Positions 44,639 through 53,347 of a stretch of DNA of 64,000 bases are shown piece by piece. The stretch's first letter is position 1, and each line of letters begins with the position of its first letter. The position numbers were made by a program, and so were the translations under genes. The notes beneath the pieces are model-generated. The model searched no databases. It saw only the letters and a list, made by a program, of their open reading frames with translations, and was not told the DNA's origin. Source of the DNA: Actinoalloteichus_B caeruleus (GTDB lineage Bacteria > Actinomycetota > Actinomycetes > Mycobacteriales > Pseudonocardiaceae); the NCBI RefSeq assembly GCF_000718005.1, contig NZ_JODV01000024.1. One strand, written 5' to 3'.

Positions 44639-45328
44639 ATGCGGATTCGGGTGGACGTCGACACCAAGGCGGAGACCATGCACTGGGCGGACGTCTTCGG
44701 CCCGGCGCGCGCTGTCGCCTACACGTTGTTGCGCAGCCAGAACGGGGAACTCGCGCGCAGCCTGCACGACGAGGGGTGGCGCGGGGATCCGATGCGCCCC
44801 TTCGGGCTGACCTGCCCCCAGTTCCGGGGCGCCCCTCGGCGGCGTGGCGTCTACACCACCTCGGACCGGGGTGCGGTCTGGTTCGGCTCTCCCATGCCCG
44901 AGATCGCGGGTCCGATGGCCGCCGCGCTCCACCGGCACGACAGCCTGCGCTGGGGCAGGACGGTGCTGCGGGTCCGGGAGGTGCGCGTGGAGACCGCCGA
45001 ACCGACGGCCGGGGGCGAGGTGGAGCTGACCACGGCCACCCCGGTCCTCGTGAAGTACGACAACCAGTTCATCGAGCCCACCCACCCGGCGTTCCTCGGC
45101 CGGCTGGCGCACAACCTGCGGCACAAGGCCGACGTGCTGGGCCTGCCCGCGCCGCAGGACCTGGTCCTCGTCGATTCCGGTCCGCGCCGGCGGTTCCTGG
45201 TGCAGGGCGCGCCCAGGATCGGGGCCGTCATCCGGGTCCGGCTCAGCGCGGACCCACGTTTCGTCGAGGCGATCCGGTCCTGGGGGTTGGGCCTGGGCAA
45301 CAACCAGGGGTTCGGCTGGATCCGCTGA
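44639..45328 (+). CDS. cas6: CRISPR-associated endoribonuclease Cas6
   Basis: 229 residues, normal for Cas6. The N-terminal ferredoxin-like lobe contains the likely catalytic His43 in ARSLHDEGW, followed by MRPFGLTCPQF, the usual segment after that His. The second lobe has the TPVLVKYDNQF and THPAFLGRLAHNLRHKADVL pattern, and the protein ends with the Gly-rich loop GLGLGNNQGFGWIR, the family hallmark. It cuts pre-crRNA within repeats. No effector, cas1, cas2 or cas3 gene is near it; the only array in view is 9 kb away on the left. The ATG at 44639 follows GGGGG. Confidence 0.9.
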   Translation: MRIRVDVDTKAETMHWADVFGPARAVAYTLLRSQNGELARSLHDEGWRGDPMRPFGLTCPQFRGAPRRRGVYTTSDRGAVWFGSPMPEIAGPMAAALHRHDSLRWGRTVLRVREVRVETAEPTAGGEVELTTATPVLVKYDNQFIEPTHPAFLGRLAHNLRHKADVLGLPAPQDLVLVDSGPRRRFLVQGAPRIGAVIRVRLSADPRFVEAIRSWGLGLGNNQGFGWIR

Positions 45329-46046
45329 GGGACCCCCGGGGACGTCCGCCACCGGGACGGTCCATGTCGTCGCCGTCGGTGATCCGACCCGAGGTGACCG
45401 GCGACCCCCGGCCGTCGCGGCGCGCCCACCCTCGTCCGGTCGGGCCCGCGGGGGGTGCCGGAGCGCCGTTCCGCCACCTCCGTCACGGCGGTGTGGCCGC
45501 CCCGCCCGGTCGTCCACCGTTCCCCGGGGGCGACGGCCGCCGACGGCACTCGCGCCCGCGCGCCGCCGCGTCGGGGTGCGTGCCCGGCCGAGCACCGGAG
45601 CCGGTGGCCTCCCTTCGGTCGCCTTCGGGCTCGCCCCGGATCGACCGGGTGCCGCACCCTCCGTGCCGGGCAGGGGCCAGCCGAGGCGGGCCGAGTCCCC
45701 CGAGCGCAGGGGCAATGATCGTCGGGGTAGGCGGCGTGGCGACCGCCCCTGGCGGGGACGCTCCGGGGCGGGGCGGGACACGCCTCCCCCGCCCACGTCG
45801 CGTTCGGCGCCGCCGGAGTGGGGTCGGGCGTCGGGGTGGGGCCCGGCTCCGCCTCCCGAACGCCCCCCGTGGCGGTGCGCGGTGGCTGCCCACCGGGTTC
45901 TCGCTTCGCCCGTCGTCCTCCGGCCGAACCTCGTCGACGGCCCGACCAGGTCAGCCGCCGAGTGCCCCGCCAGCTCCTGGCGTGGATGGACGTCGCCGAG
46001 CGGTGCCGTTCCCCGGGGCCAGCACCGGGAGGGGCCGCCGATCCAG
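45329..46046. other. 718-bp convergent region, no gene seen
   Basis: It lies between the 3' ends of cas6 and the thioesterase gene. Frames in all six phases are Arg/Pro/Gly/Ser-rich without recognisable motifs. I searched by eye for cas1/cas2 remnants and CRISPR repeats and saw none. Confidence 0.45.
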
Positions 46047-46823
46047 TCAGCCGAGTGCCCGGTCGATCCTGACGCGCACGTCGGCCACCAACGCCGCCTC
46101 CTGCGGCACCAGGTAGGAGTGGCCTCCGTCGAAGACCCGCATCTCGAACCTGGACGAGGTCGCCGTGGCCCACTCCCGCACGTCCTCGACCCGGACGACG
46201 GGGTCGGCAGCACCGGTGTAGGCCACGATCGGCGCCTCCACCGTCCGGCCCACCGGGGCCCGGTAGGTCTCCACCAGCCGGTAGTCACCCCGGATCGACG
46301 GCAGCACGACCTCCCGCAGGTCGGGGTCGGCGAACAGGGCGCGGTCCAACTGGCTCAGCCGGGACACGTCCGCCAGCAGGGTCTCGTCGTCGGCGTACGC
46401 CAGCCCCCGTGGTCGAGTCCGGCCGGGGCCGGCCCGCCCCGACACCAGCAGCAGGGGAACCCGCACGTCGTGCTCGTCCTCCAGCCGCGCCGCGACCTCG
46501 TGGGCGACCGCGGCGCCCATGCTGTGCCCGAACAGGACGAGCGGTAGGTCGGTGAGCGGGAGGAGCTCCGCCACGACGAGGGACACCAGGTCGTCCATCC
46601 GGTCCACCACCGGCTCACCGATCCGGTCCTGCCGTCCCGGAGGCTGGACGGCGAGCACGTCCAGGTCCAGCGGAAGCAGTCCCGGCCAGGAGCGGAACTG
46701 GTTGGCGTTGCCCCCGGCGGAGTGGAAGCACACCAGGCGGGCCCTCGGGTTGACGGCGGTGCGGTGGAAACGCCGGAACCACGGCGACTCGGTCCCGGTG
46801 GTCGAGGTTGTCACGGTGGGCAT
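46047..46823 (-). CDS. type II thioesterase (NRPS/PKS editing enzyme)
   Basis: 258 residues from the ATG at 46823, with AGGAAGGC directly upstream. It has the alpha/beta-hydrolase thioesterase pattern VCFHSAGGNANQFRSWPGLL, the nucleophile GHSMGAAVAHEVA, the Asp of AYTGAADPVV and the His of FDGGHSYLV, so the triad is intact. These enzymes clear misprimed or stalled acyl chains from carrier proteins. It is close to an MbtH-like gene, SARP regulators and a carrier-like ORF, but no synthetase lies in the window. Confidence 0.9.
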   Translation of the reverse strand: MPTVTTSTTGTESPWFRRFHRTAVNPRARLVCFHSAGGNANQFRSWPGLLPLDLDVLAVQPPGRQDRIGEPVVDRMDDLVSLVVAELLPLTDLPLVLFGHSMGAAVAHEVAARLEDEHDVRVPLLLVSGRAGPGRTRPRGLAYADDETLLADVSRLSQLDRALFADPDLREVVLPSIRGDYRLVETYRAPVGRTVEAPIVAYTGAADPVVRVEDVREWATATSSRFEMRVFDGGHSYLVPQEAALVADVRVRIDRALG

Positions 46824-47056
46824 GCCTTCCTGGACGGCGGTCAACGGCGGGAGCCCCGAACGGCGAACCTCGCCGACCGTCACCGGTCGGGCACCCGGGG
46901 TGATCCTCCCGGCCACAGTGAACCCAACCGGCACGTCTCCCGTCCAGCCCGGACCCGCGCCCACCCTCGGGGACCGTCGACCAGCCCCCGCCGCGCCGCG
47001 CTCCACGGCCCGCCCGCCGCACCGCCGTCCCCCGCTGGCGAGGCGGTGCCCGTGGT

Positions 47057-47278
47057 TCACCCTGCCCGGAACGAGCCCCTCCCCGGGGCGACCGGGCACC
47101 GCGAGACCAGGAAATCCAGGCAGTTCCTCCTGGTGTCCGCCCCGAACGCCACCGTCCAGCCGCTGGGCACCTCGGCGAACGCCGGCCGCACCGAGTACTG
47201 CCCCGTCTCGTTCCCCAACACCAGGAACCGGTGGTGCGTCGCCTCCGCGCCCGTGGTCCCCTTCGTCCCCTTCGTCAT
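47057..47278 (-). CDS. divergent MbtH-like protein
   Basis: 73 residues from the ATG at 47278, behind GGAGGGGG. The MbtH pattern is recognisable: RFLVLGNETGQYSVRPAF, then EVPSGWTVAFG and NCLDFLV. MbtH proteins bind and activate NRPS adenylation domains. Two of the three conserved Trp are absent: the first is Arg31 in QYSVRP, and the C-terminal W-D-M-R-P block is replaced by SRCPVAPGRG. Function may therefore be altered or lost. It is co-directional with the thioesterase gene. Confidence 0.8.
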   Translation of the reverse strand: MTKGTKGTTGAEATHHRFLVLGNETGQYSVRPAFAEVPSGWTVAFGADTRRNCLDFLVSRCPVAPGRGSFRAG

Positions 47279-47489
47279 CGAACCCCCTCCGTCGAGTGCG
47301 TGGACCGCACGAGTGAACCCTGCCGCCCTGCACGTTCGCTGCATGGCGGGCGAAACCGGCCGGCACCCCCGCCGGCCGCGCATCCCGATGGAACCCCCTC
47401 GGCGCCGGGGCCGGACCCGGTGGGCGGGACCACGACCGGCCCACCGGCCCGCCGCCAGGACTGGGCTCCCGACCCGTGTCCCCGGTGGT

Positions 47490-48341
47490 TCAGGCGCTCC
47501 GCACCGACAGCTTCGGGCGAGGCCGTGTGCCGCCGGCCAACCCTCGGCCCGAACCCGCCCACCTGCCGGGGTACTCCAGGTCCTCCGCGCCGCGGGTGAG
47601 CACCGTCCGCTGCAACCGCTGGAGCCGGGGCCCCGGCTCCAGCCCCAGCGTGTCCTGGAGCGAGCGGTGGATCGCCCGGTAGACCTCCAGCGCCTCGCCC
47701 GGCCGGCCCGAGCGGTGCAGCGCCACCATGAGGTACTCGTGCAGGCTCTCCCGCATCGGGTGGTCCGAGGTGGCCGCGTAGAGCTCGCCGACCAGGTCGG
47801 CGTGCCGGTCGAGCTGGAGGTCGAGTTCGACGCGCCGCTCGTAGGCGGTGATCCGGGTCTCGTCCAGCCGGCGGGCCTCGTTCTCCAGATCGCCGCCGGC
47901 CGACCGGACGTCGGCCAGCGCCGGCCCCCGCCAGAGCCCCAGGGCGTCGGTGATCAGCTGCGACGCCTCGCACAGCCGGCCCTGGTTGGCGCGGGTCCTG
48001 GCGGTCGCCAGCAGGGTGTCGAACACCCGGGCGTCCAGGCCAGCCCCGCCGAGGCGCAGCAGGTAGCCGGGAGGCTGGGTGACCAGCATCGACCGGTCGG
48101 GTGTGGTGGTCTCCCCGCCCAACAGCCGCCGCAGCTTCGACACGTAGACGTGCAGGGCGGTCCGCGCCGTCCTCGGCGGCTGCCTCCGCCACATCTGGGC
48201 GATGAGCCGTTCCACCGACACCACCCGGTCGGCGTTCGTCAACAGGTGTGCCAACAGGACACGCGGTTTCGACGCTCCAGGTGTCCGAACGTCACATGCG
48301 TCGTCCTCGACCTCGAGTGATCCCAGGATTCCGAACCTCAA
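47490..48341 (-). CDS. SARP-family transcriptional activator
   Basis: 283 residues from a TTG at 48341 that has GGAGG five bases upstream and gives the usual SARP beginning RFGILGSLEV; a GTG ten codons earlier is the alternative. The OmpR-type winged helix (LLAHLLTNADRVVSVERLIA, then ALHVYVSKLRRLLG and PPGYLLRL) is followed by a bacterial transcriptional activation domain (RTRANQGRLCEASQLITDAL to LEVYRAIHRSLQDTLGLEPG). Such proteins switch on antibiotic-type clusters by binding heptameric direct repeats. It is probably the pathway-specific activator of the neighbouring genes. Confidence 0.92.
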   Translation of the reverse strand: MRFGILGSLEVEDDACDVRTPGASKPRVLLAHLLTNADRVVSVERLIAQMWRRQPPRTARTALHVYVSKLRRLLGGETTTPDRSMLVTQPPGYLLRLGGAGLDARVFDTLLATARTRANQGRLCEASQLITDALGLWRGPALADVRSAGGDLENEARRLDETRITAYERRVELDLQLDRHADLVGELYAATSDHPMRESLHEYLMVALHRSGRPGEALEVYRAIHRSLQDTLGLEPGPRLQRLQRTVLTRGAEDLEYPGRWAGSGRGLAGGTRPRPKLSVRSA

Positions 48342-48700
48342 TCCCGCCTCCGTGGGACAGGCCCGCGGCACCGGTCCAGCGCGGGCGGCGGCCCAGTCTC
48401 GCCCGGCGCGCTAAGAAAGCCCTAACACCGGGCTCAGGGGCGGCGGACACCGGGCCCGGGGTGGGAGGCGGGGGCGAGGGCGGTCGTCCGGCCACTGCCG
48501 CGCGAGTTCTGACGGTACAGGATTCGTCCACTCCCGGGACACGTCCGATCCGGTGGTCGTACCCCCGTGGGCCGGCCGCGTGGAGCGGTTGTCCCGACGG
48601 GACTGGGGACCCGCGCCGGGCGGGGTTGATCCGTCGGCGGTCCGGAGTGGACGCGCCGATCGTGCCACCCGGCGGAAGCCGCGTGGCGGCGGGGGTCCCC
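48342..48700. other. 359-bp intergenic region, no gene seen
   Basis: It lies between the AfsR-like gene's stop and the SARP start, both leftward genes. The region should hold the SARP promoter, but I cannot pick out boxes with confidence. Confidence 0.4.
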
Positions 48701-51700
48701 TCAGCGCGGCATCAGGGAGTCGAGGGTGGACCGCACCTCGTGGGCCTTGGTCGGCATGTGGAGTGCCTGGTACAGGCTCGACGCCGCCCGCAGCAGCGGA
48801 ACGGCCCTGGCCGACCTGCCCAACGCCAGCTCGGCCAGCGCCATCCGGTGGCGCACGTAGGCCTCGCCCCGCTGGTCCCCGAACTGGCGGAAGGTGGTGA
48901 GCAGGTCCTGGGCGATCGCCAGGGACTCGAGGTGATCGCCGCGTTCGGCGCGGATCACCACCTGGGCCACCCGCACGTAGGCGCGTCCGACCGGTTGGCC
49001 CAACACGTCGAGCAGCGACACCGCGCGGTCGCACAGGTGGTCCGCGCGGTCGAGCTCCCCGAGGCCGATCAGGGCGTTGGCCAGCGTGTTCAGCACCATC
49101 GCCTCCAGATCGGGCTCGTCATGGCCCTCCACGAGCGTGAGCGCGTGGTCCAGGAGGTGGACGGCGGTCCGGTCGTCGCCCCGCTTCAACCGGACGTTGC
49201 CCCACTGCCGCAGGGATCGGACCAGGGCGTGCCGGTCCCGCGTGGTCTCCGCCACCCGCAGCGCGCGCTTCGCCAGTCGTTCCGCCACGTCGAACTCCTG
49301 GTGGTGGGTGCGGCAGAAGCTGGCGAGCACCAGGGTGTGCGCGAGGGCGTCGTGGTCACCGGCGTCCGCCAGCAGCCAGGCGCTCTCGTCGAGCAGCATC
49401 GAGGCGGAGTCGAGCCGCCCGGCCATCACCTCCGACTGGGCCAGGCCGAAGTGGGCCCTGGCCAGGAGCCGGCGGTCATCGGCCAGCCCGGAGGCGACGG
49501 CGCGGTACAGCCGACGCGTCTCGTCGGTGCGGTGCCGGAACGCCAGGAACGGCGCGAGGCGCTCCACCGCGTCCAACGACGAGGCCGCCCACCCCAGCTC
49601 ACACCCCTGCACGAGGGTCGGGACCAGTGTCGGGGCCTCCTCGGTCAACCAGGACATGGCGTCCTCCGCCAACCCCGGCGGCACGGGGACGGGCGGTGGC
49701 GATGCGGGAGGCGACCCGCACGGTGTCGGCCAACCCCCCGGTGTCGGCAGCCGCCGGTGGGCGGCGCCGATGAGGGCGTGGGCCGTGTCGAACAACCGCC
49801 GGACAGCGGCCCGCGCCTCGCTCGTCGACTCGCCGACCAGGCCGTCGGCCTCGGCGCCGCGCTCCGCCGCGAAGGACCGGACCAGGTCGTGCACCCGGTA
49901 GCGCTCGTACGGGCCGTCGGCGGGCTCCACCAGGTGGGCGAGGAGCAGGTGGTCGATGGCCTCGTCGGGGTTCCTGGTGCCGGCCAGCGCGGCCAGCGCC
50001 CAGCAGGCCAGCTCCCGGGCGGGGGTGAGCGGGAAACGCCGGAACAGGGCACGTTCGGCCTCACCCAGTCCCGAGTAGGACAGCGTGAAGCTGGCGCGCA
50101 CGCTGAGGTGCCCGGCGTCGAAACCGTCGAGCACGCGCCTCTCGTCGCGCATCCTCCCGACGAGGGAGGCCAACGACCAGTGACGACGGGTCTCCAACCG
50201 GGACAGCATGATCCGGATGCCCAGCGGCAGGCCCCCGCACAGTTCCACCAGGCGGGCGGCCGCCTCCGGCTCGTCCTCGACGCGCTGGGCACCGAGCAGC
50301 CGGGCGAGGAACCGCAGTGACTCCTCGGGGGTGAAGGGTTCGAGCACGGTCGAGAGGTCGCTGGGCAGCGCGGGGAGCCGTCGTCGGCCGGTGACCAGGA
50401 CGGCGCTGCCGGCGGTCCCGGGCAACAACGGGGTGATCTGGTCGACGTCGGCGGCGTCGTCGAGGACGACCAGCACGCGACGCCCGGCGAGCCGGCTGCG
50501 GTAGGCGGCCGCCCGGTGCTCGAGCCCGGTGGGCACGCACGCGTCGGTCACCCCGAGGTTGCGCAACAGCGCGGCCAACGCGTCCTCCGGGGTGACGGGG
50601 TGTTCGGACCCGCCACCGAGGTTCAGGTACAGCTGGCCGTCGGGGAACCGGGGGACGAGGTGGTGCGCGGCGTGGACGGCCAACGCGGTCTTGCCGGTCC
50701 CCGGCCCGCCCGTGACCACCAGGACGGGGACGGAGCGCGTGGATGCGGCGTGCGCCAGGATCTGGGCCAGCACCTCGTCCCGACCGACGAAGTCCGGCAG
50801 GTCACGGGGCAACTGCCTGGGCGGGGTCCACGGGTCGGTCTCGCACGGGTCCGGACCGGTCTCGTCCGATCCCGGATCGGCCGTCGTCCCCTCCGCGTCG
50901 CCACCGGGCGGGGGAGGAGTGCGGGGCATGTCGTCGCGCAGGATGCTGCCGTGCAGTTCGCGCAGCTCCCGGCCGGGTTCGATCCCCAGCGCGTTCACCA
51001 GCGTCTCCCGGGCCTCCTGGAAGACGGCGAGCGCGGAGGCGGTCTCGCCGGCGAGGACCAGAGCGCGCATCAACAGCGCTCGGACGCGTTCGCTGAGCGG
51101 TTCGTCCTCGACGAGTTGCCGCAGCTCGGGTACCAGCTCGGCGGGACGTCGCAGCGACAGCTCGGCCTCCAGGCAGTCCTCGTGGACCGACTGCCGCAGC
51201 TCGTGGAGCCGCCTCGGCTCGGACCAGGAACGGGGGGAGGAGGCCAGCTGCGGGAAGGGTTCCCCGCGCCACAGGTCCAGTGCCCGGCGGAGCTGCCGCG
51301 CCGCCCGCGCGGGTTCTCCCCGTCGGGCCGCGTCGCGTCCGGCCGACACGAGGCCTTCGAACTCCAGGAGGTCGCATTCCGAGGGGTGGAGGACGAGCCG
51401 GTAGCCCTGGGGGGTGAGCAGGAGCCGGTCCGCGCCGGACTCGGTCGCCCGGTTCAGCAGGGCCCGCACGGTGGAGACGTAGTTGTGCACGCTGGCCGCG
51501 TTGGTGCGGGGTGGGCGTTCGCCCCACAGCACGTCCACCAGGAGGTCCCGGCGTGCCGGCTGGCCGCGGCGGGCGGTCAGGAACGCGAGGACCGTCGCCG
51601 CCCTGCCGCGCGGCACGACGATCTGCTGGCCGTCGTCACCGAACAGGGACAGCGGCCCCAGCACGTCCAGTCGCAGGATTCCCCCAAAAGGTCGAGCCTG

Positions 51701-51769
51701 TCTCCCCCGGACGCACCCGGTCCGGATTGGCGAAGCGCGCGCCGGATTCCTCGATTCTAAGACATTCAT
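48701..51769 (-). CDS. AfsR-like SARP regulator with NB-ARC ATPase and TPR domains
   Basis: 1022 residues. Residues 30-125 are the winged helix (LRLDVLGPLSLFG to LLLTPQGYRLVL) and about 130-270 the BTAD. From about 330 there is an NB-ARC ATPase with Walker A GGPGTGKTALA and Walker B RRVLVVLDDAADV, then GLPLGIRIMLSRLE and VHDLVRSFAAERG. The last 350 residues are TPR (GNVRLKRGDDRTAVHLLDHA). It is a large integrator of the AfsR type. The ATG at 51769 is the only standard start just ahead of the DNA-binding domain. Its fourth codon is TTA (51758-51760), the rare codon read by the bldA tRNA in Streptomyces. Confidence 0.92.
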   Translation of the reverse strand: MNVLESRNPARASPIRTGCVRGRQARPFGGILRLDVLGPLSLFGDDGQQIVVPRGRAATVLAFLTARRGQPARRDLLVDVLWGERPPRTNAASVHNYVSTVRALLNRATESGADRLLLTPQGYRLVLHPSECDLLEFEGLVSAGRDAARRGEPARAARQLRRALDLWRGEPFPQLASSPRSWSEPRRLHELRQSVHEDCLEAELSLRRPAELVPELRQLVEDEPLSERVRALLMRALVLAGETASALAVFQEARETLVNALGIEPGRELRELHGSILRDDMPRTPPPPGGDAEGTTADPGSDETGPDPCETDPWTPPRQLPRDLPDFVGRDEVLAQILAHAASTRSVPVLVVTGGPGTGKTALAVHAAHHLVPRFPDGQLYLNLGGGSEHPVTPEDALAALLRNLGVTDACVPTGLEHRAAAYRSRLAGRRVLVVLDDAADVDQITPLLPGTAGSAVLVTGRRRLPALPSDLSTVLEPFTPEESLRFLARLLGAQRVEDEPEAAARLVELCGGLPLGIRIMLSRLETRRHWSLASLVGRMRDERRVLDGFDAGHLSVRASFTLSYSGLGEAERALFRRFPLTPARELACWALAALAGTRNPDEAIDHLLLAHLVEPADGPYERYRVHDLVRSFAAERGAEADGLVGESTSEARAAVRRLFDTAHALIGAAHRRLPTPGGWPTPCGSPPASPPPVPVPPGLAEDAMSWLTEEAPTLVPTLVQGCELGWAASSLDAVERLAPFLAFRHRTDETRRLYRAVASGLADDRRLLARAHFGLAQSEVMAGRLDSASMLLDESAWLLADAGDHDALAHTLVLASFCRTHHQEFDVAERLAKRALRVAETTRDRHALVRSLRQWGNVRLKRGDDRTAVHLLDHALTLVEGHDEPDLEAMVLNTLANALIGLGELDRADHLCDRAVSLLDVLGQPVGRAYVRVAQVVIRAERGDHLESLAIAQDLLTTFRQFGDQRGEAYVRHRMALAELALGRSARAVPLLRAASSLYQALHMPTKAHEVRSTLDSLMPR

Positions 51770-52141
51770 CAGGAGTGCCAGGGCTTTTTGGACCAATGCT
51801 GATCCGGTAACCGTCCGCCGCCCGGGAAGGACGGCTCGGTGCCACGGCCGGTGCGTATTCGCGGTCCCGCGCCGGGGCGGATGGTCATCCCGGACGGGTG
51901 GAACTCCTGAGCGCTGCGGTGGCCGTGGCGGGAAATCCTCCGGATTTCGCTGGCTCCCCGAGCGCGGTGGCCGAGGCGGACGTCCGGCGATGGCGACGTC
52001 GGATTTCGGGGGTCGGTGTGGAGAACCCGGGTCGTCCACCTTCCCCGGGCGCCGGCTCCGTGCCGCCTGCTGCCCGGTCGCGCGTCCAGCGCTCGGCCCC
52101 GACCTCGTGCCCCGGTCCTCGGGGCACGGCGGGGTGGGGGA
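51770..52141. promoter_or_regulatory. upstream region of the AfsR-like gene
   Basis: This 372-bp leftward intergenic stretch contains a locally A/T-rich patch near 51755-51810 (CATTGGTCCAAAAAGCCC on the - strand), the likely promoter of the regulator. No protein-like frame is seen. Confidence 0.35.
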
Positions 52142-53347
52142 CTACGGGACGAACTCGGAGAGCCGGTTCAGGACGTGCGAGGGGGCGGGCAGCGCGGCGA
52201 TCTCCTCGGCCACCTCCCGCGCCGCCGACCGCAGCACGTCGTCGTCCAGGACGCGGTCGAGGGCCGAGCTGACCTCGTCGACGGTCTCGGGCAGCAGGGC
52301 GCAGGCGTCGCCCACCCCCCGTTCCACCACCGAGGCGGCGTTCATCGGCTGTTCCAGCGACCGGGGCAGGACCAGCTGGGGGACCCCGCTGGCCAGTGCG
52401 GCGAAGGTCGAGGAGGTGCTCCCGTGGTGGATGAGGGCCACGCAGGTGGGGAGCACGGCGGGCAGGGGGAACCAGGTCGCGACGCGCACGTTGGAGGGCA
52501 GCGGTGACCACCTCGACAGGTCCGCCCCGCCCGTGCTCACCACCACCTCGACGTCGCGCTGGCCCAGCTGCGCGACGAGCTGGCCGAAGAGCAGGTCCTC
52601 GGCGCGGGCCGGCAGGGACGATCCGGCCACCACGCACACCCGGGGACGCGCCGGCGCGGACAGCGCCCAGGAGGGCAGGACACCGCCGCCGGTGTAACTG
52701 GTCCACCGGAGCGGTACCCCCGCGTCGCTGCCCGTCGGCCGCAGGCTGTCGGGGCAGCTGTCGACCACCGCCGTCGGGATCACCTCGCCGTCGGGTAGTC
52801 CGTAGCGGGCTCGGGCGCCCGACATGGACGCCAACGCCGCCGCCGGCACCGGACCGGCCACACCGGAGCGGTGCAGGACCAACGGCACGCGGGTGACCTC
52901 GGCTGCCAGGATTCCGGCCGGCATCTGACCGGTGGCCACGACGACGTCCGGGGACCAGCGGTGGATCAGGCCGACCAGGCCGTCGATCATCCGTTCGCCC
53001 ACTGCCGCGGTCAGGCCGACCGTGCCGGACAACAGCCGTTCGGCGGCCGAGCGCACGGGCGCCCTGCGGGGCTCGGCGTACTTGCTCCACCCCGCCAGGA
53101 CCAGCTGGGCCTCGCTCCGGGTCAGCGGGCGGGGGAACTGGACGTGGTCGGCGGTGCGGCGGTAGGTGTCGGCGATGTCGGTGCCGCAGACCTCGGCGCA
53201 GCGCAGGCCGGAGTGGATGGCCATCGCCAGCGCGGGACCCGTCGAGGCGAAGAGGGCCTCATGCCCGGCGAGTTCGGCGGCCCAGGCGAGGGGGACGAGG
53301 GGGAGCACGTGCCCGATGCCGGGCGGTGCGGTGAGGAGGATGCGCAT
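52142..53347 (-). CDS. glycosyltransferase, GT1 family (natural-product type)
   Basis: 401 residues. It begins MRILLTAPPGIGHVLPLVPL, the usual start of antibiotic-type GT-B glycosyltransferases. The nucleotide-sugar motif is IHHGSTSSTFAALASGVPQL, followed by VLPRSLEQPMNAASVVERG. The acceptor-binding N-terminal half contains a DIADTYRR loop and an MPAGILAAEV segment like those of the EryCIII group. It probably attaches a deoxysugar to a small molecule. It lies on the same strand as the AfsR-like and SARP genes. Confidence 0.88.
   Translation of the reverse strand: MRILLTAPPGIGHVLPLVPLAWAAELAGHEALFASTGPALAMAIHSGLRCAEVCGTDIADTYRRTADHVQFPRPLTRSEAQLVLAGWSKYAEPRRAPVRSAAERLLSGTVGLTAAVGERMIDGLVGLIHRWSPDVVVATGQMPAGILAAEVTRVPLVLHRSGVAGPVPAAALASMSGARARYGLPDGEVIPTAVVDSCPDSLRPTGSDAGVPLRWTSYTGGGVLPSWALSAPARPRVCVVAGSSLPARAEDLLFGQLVAQLGQRDVEVVVSTGGADLSRWSPLPSNVRVATWFPLPAVLPTCVALIHHGSTSSTFAALASGVPQLVLPRSLEQPMNAASVVERGVGDACALLPETVDEVSSALDRVLDDDVLRSAAREVAEEIAALPAPSHVLNRLSEFVP

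Noticed and set aside
48248..50320. 690-codon rightward frame through the SARP/AfsR region
   Set aside because: It lies opposite two clearly conserved regulators, and its translation is low-complexity, as expected from GC-rich antisense.
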